In this document: in pieces, positions 1-6,555 of the stretch
Layout: the number at the start of each line of letters is the position of its first letter
Position numbering within the stretch: the first letter of the stretch is position 1
Assembly (NCBI GenBank): GCA_943704415.1
Contig: CALSCO010000059.1
Span: 1 to 10,311, forward strand
Reading direction: 5' to 3'
DNA from: Parvularia atlantis
Taxonomy: Eukaryota > Opisthokonta > Rotosphaerida
DNA: 10,311 nucleotides
The notes under the pieces: generated by a model
What the model saw: only the letters and a program-made list of their open reading frames with translations
Told to the model about the DNA's origin: nothing
Database searches by the model: none
Translations under genes and position numbers: made by a program

Positions 1-2668
1 GCCCCCGCCGCGCGCCCCGCCCGTCGACGAGCTGACCTGCACCTGCAGCGTCTCCATGAAGTGATTAATGTCGGCCCGGTCGACCTCGATCACGCTCGCC
101 TCGAAGCCCTGGTGCTTGAACGACGCGCGCGCCGTTCGCGCGGCCTCGTGCAGCGCGATGCTGAATTTGCTGTGTGCGCGCGCGGCCCGCCGTCAGCTCC
201 CCTCGCGCGCGCGCGCGCGCACACAGGCCGCCGCTGCACGCACTTGCGCGGCTTCTGGTCCACGCCGACCGACGTCACGCTCACGCCCACGACCACGAAG
301 CGCTGCGTCTGCGGCTGCAGCGCCGCCAGCACGATCGGCAGGCGCGGCTTGCCCGACTCTTGCAGCGCCGTCTGCAGGAACAGCGCGAGACTGTGCGTGC
401 CCGGTCAGCCTCGCCGCGCAGACGCGCGCACATGCACGCGCGCGCGCACCGCGTCAGCGTCAGCGGGTGTGCAAAGTACTTGAGCTGCTCGCCGTCCTTA
501 AGCACCGCGAAGCGCAGCTGGCGCGCCTGGATCACGGCACGGTTGTTGAGCATGGCCATGCCCTGCTCAACGATCGCGCGCTGGAACGACATCGACCGCT
601 GGATGCCGGTCCTGAGCTTCGGCAGCCGTTGCCTGTGCGTGGCGCTGAGCACCGCTGGAACGCGCGCAGCGGCACGCTCGCCTCGCACCGATCGAGCGCG
701 TCGTAAGCCTCGTAAAAGTTGCGCAGCCACAGGTCTTCGTCCTTGCCCTCAGACCCGGGTGCGCCCGGTGTCCCGTTGGCGTTCTCCTTGTCCTCGGTCG
801 CGCTCATGCCGTCCCCAGGCCCCTGCGCACAGGCTCAGCCGCACGGTCTCGCAACAAAGGGCACAACGCACCGCCTCGAGGAACGCCGAGATTGCGTAGA
901 CCACGTCCGATGCCGACAGGAGCACGTTGAAGCCGACCTGGCACGCGCCGCATGAGCCACGACACCACCGCGCGCGCGAGGCGCACCTGCAACACGAACG
1001 ACGCAAAGGTGATGTCGGCCAGGCGCGGGAACTTGTCGCGGCACACGCGCTCGAGCCGTTCCTGCAGCACGCGCTTCACGTCGAGGTCCATGCTCGCAAA
1101 TTGCTGCTTCACGTCCTGCAGGGGTAGTCTGCGGGGCTGTCAGGCGCGGGCGCGGCGCGTGGCGGGAGGCGGCTGAACGCACCCTGCCAGGGCCAGCAGC
1201 GTCAGCAGCTTGCGCCGCCCGCTCTGCAGCCAGATGCCGAGGCGCGTGGCGATAAATGGCGAGTGAAACATGGCGTCGTACAGCGACCAGTGCCGGAAGT
1301 GCATGAAGCGGTACCTGTTGCACGCGCTGACCGTGAGCAGACGCGCATGTGACTGGAAGCGCGACGCACTCGCGCGAGAAGACGATCTGCAGATCGCCGC
1401 CGTCCGACCGCTGCGCCAGGATGCTCTTGGCCGTCGCGTCCTGCGTGGCCGACGTGTCGGGGTTCATCTTGGACACCTGCGGGGCGCGGCGTGAGACGGG
1501 CGGCGCCTGGCATGCGGCGACGCGAAGCGCACCTCAATCTCGAGCCGGTCGCGCAGCCGCGAGTACACCGCCGCGTCGAGCCGCTCGTGCACGTAGTGAT
1601 CTGTCAGCCCAACGATGGCGAGCCTGCGCGGGCCTCATCAGCGTGCGCTCGCCACGACACAGCGTGCTCGGCGCGCACCACAGAAGGTCGCCGGTCTGCT
1701 TGCCGAGCTGCTCGACCATGCTCCACATCGCCAGCGCCACGGGCGCGCCATACCACGACCCGCCGCGGTAGTACTCGCGCAGGAGGCGCTTGCGCTGCTC
1801 GCGCTGCATCTGCAGGTCGGCGAGTGGGACCTGTGCGCGCGCGTGTGCGCGTGGTCAGCCGCGCCTGCGCACCGCACTGAGGAGGGGCGACGCGCACCTG
1901 CCGCCGCCGTTTCCGCCGCCCGCGCGCGCCGTCGCCTTCGCCGGCCCTCCCCACGTCCGCCGCATCGCCGTCGACGTCGACCGCGGCGTCGTCGTCGTAC
2001 GCTTCGTCTGCGCCGTCCGCGTCTGCGTCGTCGTCATCCGCACCGTATGTCTGCGCGCGAGCGGCGTCAGTGCAAGGTGATGCACGAGGGTGGCGCGCGC
2101 GCACGTCGACGCGGAAGGCCTCAACGACGCGCTGGAGGTCGTCGCGAGCCTCGTCGTCGTCGACCACGACGAAGACCTGCTGGTTGGCCTCGTCGACGTT
2201 GGCGAGGTGCAGCGGGCGGTGCGAGTCGAGGACGTAGACGGTCATCTGCTCGCCGATGGCGACGGTCTCGTTGAGGTCAACTAGGCCGCCGCAGTCGAGC
2301 ATGACGATGCTGCGGAGCTGCGCGGGGCGCGGGCTGAGCGGGCGGCAGGCAGGCGGGCGGATGCGGCGCGCACCTCGGCGTTGTCGCGCACGAGCTCGGC
2401 GTTGACACGCTGCAGGTCGTCGTAGCCGAAGACGGGCACGAGCTTGAACTGGATAAACTCTTGCTTGAGCAGTGCCTGGTGTGTGCGTTGCCGTCGTCGT
2501 GAGCACAGGTTGCACTTCGACGGCGGCGCGCACCACCAGCGTCCGCGCGGCGCACAGCGCGTCGACCGAGGGCGCGACGAGGAGCAGGACGGTGGTGCCG
2601 CGGGCGGCGGCGGCGTCGTCGCGCATCTGGAGGAAGGCAACGTCGAGGCGCGACTGGACGAGGAGCAT
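1..2668 (-). CDS. CDC45: CDC45, replicative helicase (CMG) subunit; 14 exons, 3' end cut by window edge
   Basis: CDC45 joins MCM2-7 and GINS to form the CMG helicase that unwinds origins and forks in the nucleus. The spliced protein (about 628 aa to the last alignable residue; human is 566) follows the family from end to end. The DHH/RecJ-like core has VAPSVDALCA (aa 31-40) and VMLDCGG (84-90), then YVLDSHRP (107-114). An Asp-rich disordered stretch follows (about 151-195), then LWLAIVGLTDHYV, HWSLYDAMFHSPF, GLPLQDVKQQFASMD and LLSASDVVYAISAFLEA. The last part has SFQRAIVEQGMAML and SVIEVDRADINHFMETL. One family Asp in the first motif is Ser34 here, while Asp36 is kept; CDC45 is a catalytically inactive relative of RecJ, so this need not matter. 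The start ATG (2668-2666) gives the expected spacing to the first motif. The gene is divergent from LIN9. The stop lies left of base 1, possibly after one more intron (donor-like GTGCAG at 42). Confidence 0.95.
43..2668 (-). other. CDC45: CDC45 exon-intron map
   Basis: Exons in transcript order: 2668-2534, 2475-2374, 2317-2105, 2050-1898, 1830-1679, 1623-1533, 1476-1370, 1314-1183, 1128-987, 937-872, 822-689, 632-450, 390-244, and 169 to at least 43. The 13 introns are 58, 56, 54, 67, 55, 56, 55, 54, 49, 49, 56, 59 and 74 nt. Every one begins GTGCG and ends AG; most have a CTGAC, CTCAC or CTCAG branch-like site 15-25 nt before the acceptor. Boundaries were picked so that joined codons restore CDC45 family sequence. 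For example, joining at 1679/1623 creates LWLAIVGLTD, and at 1370/1314 it creates FSREYRFMHF. Confidence 0.88.
204..224. repeat. (CG)n/(CA)n alternating tract inside CDC45 intron 13
   Basis: An uninterrupted alternating purine-pyrimidine run, CG repeats passing into ACACA, fills the first half of the 74-nt intron 170-243, the longest in CDC45. Such tracts can form Z-DNA. Here it may simply be slippage expansion inside an intron, and it accounts for this intron being longer than its neighbours. Confidence 0.7.
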
Positions 2669-2680
2669 TGTCTTGAGCGT

Positions 2681-2793
2681 GCCGTGTGTCGTGGTGTGCG
2701 CTGCTGCCGTGTGTCGTGGTGTGCGCTGCTGCCGTGTGCCCAGGTGGGTGCTGCTGCCGTGTGCCCAGGTGGGTGCTCCTGCCGTGTGCTGCT
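2681..2793. repeat. 25-bp minisatellite, 4.5 copies, just upstream of CDC45
   Basis: Units lie at 2681-2705, 2706-2730, 2731-2755 and 2756-2780, with a 13-bp partial copy at 2781-2793. Each begins GCCGTGTG. Units 1 and 2 are identical. Units 3 and 4 share a changed core (CCCAGGTGGG in place of TCGTGGTGTG) and differ from each other at one base. The array begins 12 bp upstream of the CDC45 start codon, so it lies in the CDC45 5' leader or core promoter. Confidence 0.93.
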
Positions 2794-2836
2794 CGTCGGC
2801 CTCGCGGGCGGGCGCGGTGCGGCGCGGTCGAGAACG

Positions 2837-2844
2837 GCGCCAAA
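2837..2844 (-). promoter_or_regulatory. E2F-type site A
   Basis: On the minus strand this reads TTTGGCGC, a perfect match to the E2F consensus TTTSSCGC, inside a longer TTTTTGGCGCC. It lies 124 bp upstream of the LIN9 ATG and 168 bp upstream of the CDC45 ATG. In a GC-rich genome the GC part is common by chance; the T-run is not. Recognition by E2F-DP is inferred. Confidence 0.55.
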
Positions 2845-2885
2845 AACAGGCGGCGCGCGCCAACTGATGAGGGTCAAACGGGACC

Positions 2886-2900
2886 GTTCGAACATCGAAC
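2886..2900. promoter_or_regulatory. 15-bp perfect inverted repeat containing CHR-like TTCGAA
   Basis: The arms GTTCGA and TCGAAC flank a 3-bp spacer. The left part also holds the palindrome GTTCGAAC (2886-2893), whose core TTCGAA fits the CHR consensus TTYGAA, which LIN54 of MuvB binds in animals. Dyad symmetry suggests a dimeric regulator as an alternative. It lies 11 bp from E2F-type site B. Confidence 0.5.
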
Positions 2901-2903
2901 AGC

Positions 2904-2911
2904 GCGCCAAA
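2904..2911 (-). promoter_or_regulatory. E2F-type site B
   Basis: On the minus strand this reads TTTGGCGC, a second perfect TTTSSCGC octamer, preceded by an extra T. It sits 11 bp from the TTCGAA element, so an E2F site and a CHR-like element are paired in one short region. This is 56 bp upstream of the LIN9 ATG. Two near-matches lie nearby: GCGCCAAC (about 2857-2864) and TTTTGCGC (2944-2951). Confidence 0.55.
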
Positions 2912-2918
2912 ACACGCC

Positions 2919-2923
2919 ATTGG
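2919..2923 (-). promoter_or_regulatory. Inverted CCAAT box
   Basis: The plus strand reads ATTGG, so CCAAT lies on the CDC45-coding strand. It is 8 bp beyond E2F-type site B, 45 bp upstream of the LIN9 ATG. NF-Y/HAP binding is plausible, as in many cell-cycle promoters, but a 5-bp match alone is weak. Confidence 0.4.
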
Positions 2924-2967
2924 CCGATCGCGTTGCCGGGCAGTTTTGCGCCGTCGTCAAGGGACCG

Positions 2968-5900
2968 ATGGTGCCGCCTCTCCCTCGCCGCCGCCGCCGC
3001 TCGCGTCTGACGCGCCGCCGCGACGCAGCCCGGGCAGCCCGTGCAGCGCAGGCTGCAGTACGACGGGGTGCGGCGCGCACGCGGGGAAGGGGGGTGGGGC
3101 GCGGTCGCCGGGCGGCTGTTGACCGCGAGGCGGCAGGCGGCCGGCGCCAACGTCGGCGCCAGCAGCCCGCCCGCCACCACCAGCAGCAGCAGCAGCAGCA
3201 GCAGTAGCAGCAGCGGCAGCGGCAGCGGCGGCAGTGGCACGGCACCGTCACGGCCCGCGACACGGTGCGCGGCGAGGGCGGCAGGCGGGACGAAGGGGCG
3301 CTCACGGGCGACGACAGGTCGACGTCGCCCACGCGGACGCAGCCCAAGCGCGCACGCTCGCCCGAGCCGCCCGCGCCCGCCGCGGCGTCGCCGTTCAGCA
3401 CGCCCAAGATGCGCTCGGTGCGGTGACCGGGCTGCTGCTGCCGTGACGCGCACGCCGCCTGACGAGCGCCACAAGCAGAAGGCTGCCGCCGCCATCGACC
3501 GCGCCTCGCCCGCGCCGGCGCCATTGCCCGCTGCGGCATCCGCCGGGCCGCCGCGCCCGCTCACGTACTCGGACCTGCTCGCGGCCGATGCGCACGCGCC
3601 CGCAACGCCAGCCCCGCCCGTGCCGCCCGCTGCCCTCGCCGCCCAAGCGCGCCTCGCCGCATTCCTGCGCCAGCCGCTCGTCGCGCGCTGGTGCCGCTGT
3701 GAGTGGTTCGTGTCGGGCATCGACGCGGCCGCGCTGGACGAGGGCGAGTTTGCGCGCTGGCTGGAGCACGAGGGCGTGGCCCGCGTGCGTGTCCGGCCCC
3801 TTCTCCCCACCCGTACACGCTGACGGCGCGCGCGCCCCGCAGACGCCCAAGACACGCGCAGAGTGGGGCAGGATACGCGCGCGCCTGCTCGGGCGCTTCA
3901 AGCACCGGCGCTTCTCGCCCAAGTTTATCAGCCAGGAGCGCCACAAGCTGCGCCTGCTCCGGCACAAGATCTCGCTCGTCCAGCGCACCCACGGCGTGGT
4001 GCGCACGCTCGTGAGGCGCTGTGTCGTGTGCGCACTCACTGCCGCTGCCGCAGATCCCCGTCGTCGACCCGCTGCCCGAGGTTGACCTGCCGCCCGAGGT
4101 GCCCGCGGCCATCTGCGTGGGCGACCGCGTGATGGGTGCGCCGCGCCCGCGCTGCCTCTCGCGCGTGCGGTGCTCACAGTCCCGCGGCAGTGCGCGTCAT
4201 CCCGTCCACGCTGCCCAGGGCGACGCCGCTCGAGCTGCTCGCGAGCCGCAGTGGCGGCTTTGTCGAGGGCGAGTGCCGTGTCTGTCGCGTGCCTGCTCGC
4301 CCGCAGCTGACGGTGCGTACAGGTGTCGTCGTCCAGGTCGACCCGGCGCAAGAGCAGTTCCGGATCTACTTTGACAGGATCCGCCAGACCGCGCCGTTTG
4401 CGGAGCACGACATCATGGTGCGCGCACACGCAACGCAGCCGCCAGCAGGCTCGCCTGACGTGCCCCGCACAGCCGATCGGGCGCGCGCGGCGGCTCAACA
4501 TTCAGAGCGCCGAGCAGGCCGCGCTCGAGCTCATGCTCGCACAGCAGCGCACGGCCGCCGCCAGCGCCGCCAGCTCGCCGTCCAGGGGGTGCGCGGGGCA
4601 CCGCCATGGGCAGCGCCAGTCGGCTCACACGGCGCAGCGCCACAAACCTGATTCACCACATGCGCATCCACGACCTCCTGGCCGACTCCAAGTTCAAGCT
4701 GTCGCTGTCGCCGCGCGCGGCCGCGAGCCCTCGCCTCGCGTCGCCCGTCACGCCCTCGTCGCCGCTGCGCCAGCCACCAGTGCCGGCACCGAGCGCGGCG
4801 GCAGGGATGGGCGTGACGCCGTCCGTGCGCGAGCGCGTGCTGGCCATCGTGCGCGAGCTCAGCTCGAGACAGCCGCCGCGCGCGGGCATCGACCTGTGTA
4901 CGTGGCGCTGTTCACAGCTGTGGGCGCTGACGGCGATGACGCGCGCGCGGCAGTGTCGATGATTGAGGGCGAGGCGCACGGGCAGGGCGGCGACGTGGCC
5001 GAGATCCCGACGTCCAGGCAGCACGCCGACGTTGTGCACGACACGGTGCGTGCGACGTGACGCGGCTCAGCGCGTCCTGAGCCGCGCCCGCCCACAGATC
5101 CTGCTGCTGCGCCTGCTCAAGATCAAAGAGTTTCTGCTGCAGCACCTGAGCGAGCTCAACGTCGAGGCCGAGGCGACGGTACGGCGGCGGCGCGCGTGTG
5201 CCTGCACTGCCCGCTCACCGTGCCTCGCGCGAACGCAGTACGCTAAGGCCGAGGAGAACACCGAGTGGCAGTGGGAGCCGCAGACGCAGCAGCAGTATGC
5301 GTGGATCGTGATGCTGCTCGACTCGATCAACACCGTGCTCGCACCGTCGATCGTGAGCATCCGGCAGCGCGTCCGCGTGATGATCGCCGAGGTGCGTGAG
5401 TCGCGTGACCGTTTCGCGGCGCTGAACGATGTGCAGTCGTGCGGCACCGCGCTCAGCGGCACCGACACGGCCGACGGCGCCGAGCACGCCACGCCCGCGG
5501 CCAACGTCGCCGACGCCTGGGCGCTCTGGCAGGCCGCGAGCCAGCAGGCGCACACGATCGTCGCACAGGTGCAGCTTAGGGTGCGGCTCGTTCACCTCTC
5601 GCGTGCGCTTCGTCTGCTCATACCCTTCGCCGCGCAGGTCTCGCAGCCAGCCTTGCACGGCAGCCAGGACGCGGCGGACGGGCTCGCGCTGTTGGCCAAG
5701 GGGCGCACACGCAAGGGGCGCCAGGCAGCACGCAGCTGACCCGCCGCGCGCACTGCCAGGTCTCGGGCATCGCGTCAACGTCATCCACGGCCGCCGCCAC
5801 CGCCACCAATTCGGCCGCGTCGTCCACAGCGGGCACGGTGCCCTCACTTGGGGGCGAGGACATGTCGGACGCGTCCCTGCCCTCGTCCAACGACACGTCG

Positions 5901-6351
5901 ATGGTCAAGGACGACGGCGGGAGACCGAACGGGACCAACGGCCCTCAGGGCGCGGACGAGGCGCGCGTCTCGCGTGCCGTCGAGGCCAGCGAGCGCGTGC
6001 AGCAGCTGGTCGTCAACTGCACGACGCTCCTGCTGCAGCTGGCGGTGCGCACTCGCCGCTGACATTGCGCACACTCCACGTTTGACCTGCTCGCAGTCAC
6101 TCGTCGACGGCACGCGTGACGCCAGCGCCATCACCGACCCGCTCGAGGTCGAGCTGCTGCTCGAGAGCGCACTGGCGGGCCTGGCGCCGCCGTCGGGCAA
6201 CCTGGACAATTTTGGGTGCGTGTTCCGCGCACGGTGGTGATTGCAGCTGACGACGGCGCGCAGGCTCTACCACAAGATCAGCGACGCGGTCAACCACGTC
6301 AAGACGCTCGCGACGGGCGCGTCGCTGCCGTCGTCGTTCGTCAGCCCGTGA
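2968..6351 (+). CDS. LIN9: LIN9/ALY/Mip130-type DIRP protein, MuvB/DREAM core subunit
   Basis: LIN9 scaffolds the MuvB core of the DREAM and MMB complexes, nuclear regulators of cell-cycle transcription. The modelled 792-aa protein starts with a Ser/Pro/Ala-rich disordered arm containing ten successive serines and a basic PKRARSPEPP (NLS-like). The DIRP domain spans about aa 149-265: AFLRQPLVARWCRCEWFVSG, then RAEWGRIRARLL, FISQERHKLRLLRHKISLVQ and PAAICVGDRV. It is followed by a Tudor-like stretch ending FRIYFDRIRQTAPFAEHDIMP. The C-terminal region has ILLLRLLKIKEFLLQHLSEL (from aa 489) and QQQYAWIVMLLDSINTVL, like the LIN9 helices preceding and containing its coiled coil, then RVQQLVVNCTTLLLQLA. 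Human LIN9 shows the matching order (WCIYEWF, VEWGKIR, LREMNTEAE). The start ATG is directly followed by a well-formed intron; upstream ATGs run into stops. The region 5581-5759 has two possible acceptors (see separate entry). Tail-to-head with the BRCA1-type gene. Confidence 0.92.
2971..3028 (+). other. LIN9 intron 1, splitting the start codon from the rest of the ORF
   Basis: This 58-nt intron has donor GTGCCG immediately after ATG, branch-like GTCTGACGCG about 20 nt before the end, and acceptor GACGCAG. Splicing it moves the ATG into the frame of exon 2 (PGQPVQRRLQYDG). Without it the ATG frame and the downstream frame do not connect. Confidence 0.65.
3182..3211 (+). repeat. (AGC)10 microsatellite encoding polyserine in LIN9
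   Basis: Ten successive AGC/AGT codons (AGT at 3200-3202) are followed by alternating GGC/AGC (Gly-Ser) codons to about 3235. The tract lies in LIN9 exon 3 in the disordered N-terminal arm. In the other forward frame it would read polyglutamine followed by a stop at 3202-3204, which helps to fix the coding frame. Confidence 0.9.
5581..5759 (+). other. LIN9 ambiguous intron: 57-nt or 179-nt form with duplicated acceptor context
   Basis: The donor GTGCGG at 5581 can pair with a strong acceptor at 5637 (branch-like CTGCTCATA, GCGCAG end, 57 nt). The 33 codons after 5638 then run into TGA at 5737-5739. A second acceptor at 5759, with branch-like CAGCTGACCC, gives a 179-nt intron and restores the frame into the conserved C-terminal helix. 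Both acceptors are followed by the same GTCTCG. Alternatives are a retained 5581-5637 with a donor at 5638 (122 nt, also in frame), or a sequence error. Confidence 0.5.
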
Positions 6352-6555
6352 CAGCGACGAGAGATGCGAGCGCGAGAGTGAGTGGTCCTGGTCTGCCTTG
6401 TTTTTCTTCGATCTGTCTGCTGGCTGCATCGACTGCACAGGACGGCGTGTCGTACCTCACCCAGACCCGGCTGCACAGGACGGCGTGTCGCGGCGTGTCG
6501 CAGCAGCTGAACCCACCCGCCACATCCACCGCCCGTCTGAGATATAGCGCGAGGC
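6352..6555. other. LIN9-BRCA1 intergenic spacer
   Basis: These 204 bp must contain the 3' end of LIN9 and the promoter of the BRCA1-type gene. A T-rich stretch (TTGTTTTTCTTCG at about 6399-6411) stands out against the GC background. A direct repeat lies at 6433-6500. GATATAG at 6541-6547 is only about 10 bp before the downstream ATG, too close for an ordinary TATA box. No E2F octamer or CCAAT box was found here. Confidence 0.6.
6433..6500. repeat. 20-bp direct repeat with extra 10-bp copy
   Basis: CTGCACAGGACGGCGTGTCG occurs at 6433-6452 and again, identically, at 6471-6490. Its last ten bases (CGGCGTGTCG) are repeated once more at 6491-6500. The period between full copies is 38 bp. The repeat lies in the spacer upstream of the BRCA1-type gene. 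Confidence 0.92.

Larger units (their letters stand above)
2669..2967. promoter_or_regulatory. Divergent CDC45/LIN9 intergenic promoter
   Basis: These 299 bp separate the CDC45 ATG (minus) from the LIN9 ATG (plus). I see no convincing coding exon in it. The CDC45-proximal part (2681-2793) is a 25-bp tandem repeat. The LIN9-proximal part (about 2835-2952) holds two perfect matches to the E2F octamer TTTSSCGC, near-matches to it, a CHR-like TTCGAA inside an inverted repeat, and an inverted CCAAT box. This stretch is visibly less GC-rich than its surroundings. No TATA box is seen. Both flanking genes are S-phase or cell-cycle genes, so a shared bidirectional cell-cycle promoter is the simplest reading (inference). 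Confidence 0.75.
2968..6351 (+). other. LIN9: LIN9 exon-intron map
   Basis: Exons: 2968-2970 (ATG only), 3029-3067, 3137-3264, 3318-3417, 3479-3784, 3843-3998, 4054-4135, 4191-4277, 4323-4417, 4473-4588, 4638-4897, 4954-5045, 5098-5178, 5239-5580, 5760-6044, 6097-6215, 6264-6351. The sum is 2379 nt, an exact multiple of three with one terminal stop (TGA 6349-6351). Introns are 43-69 nt apart from 5581-5759. Twelve of 16 start GTGCG; the others start GTGCCG (2971), GTGTCT (4278), GTACGT (4898) and GTACGG (5179). Least certain are 3068-3136 (69 nt, in frame, could be retained), the donor of 3999-4053 (4011 also keeps frame) and 5581-5759. Confidence 0.78.

Noticed and set aside
2867-3010. ATG at 2867 as LIN9 start
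   Set aside because: Its frame reaches TGA at 3008-3010, and using the good intron donor at 2971 from this frame does not join to the LIN9 frame. It also lies inside the E2F-type cluster.
2281-3855. 524-codon open frame on the minus strand
   Set aside because: It spans CDC45 exon fragments in one frame, the divergent promoter and the opposite strand of LIN9. Only the parts equal to CDC45 exon 2 make sense; the rest is Arg/Pro-rich low complexity.
4896-4953. LIN9 intron with donor GTGTAC at 4896
   Set aside because: It gives an immediate in-frame TGA after joining; shifting the donor two bases to GTACGT (4898) yields GIDLLSMIEGEAHG and keeps the frame.
5638-5739. Natural end of LIN9 at TGA 5737-5739
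   Set aside because: Downstream exons continue with LIN9-like helices (RVQQLVVNCTTLLLQLA and GLYHKISDAVNHVKTL) and well-formed introns to a stop at 6351, so this stop is more likely intronic or isoform-specific.
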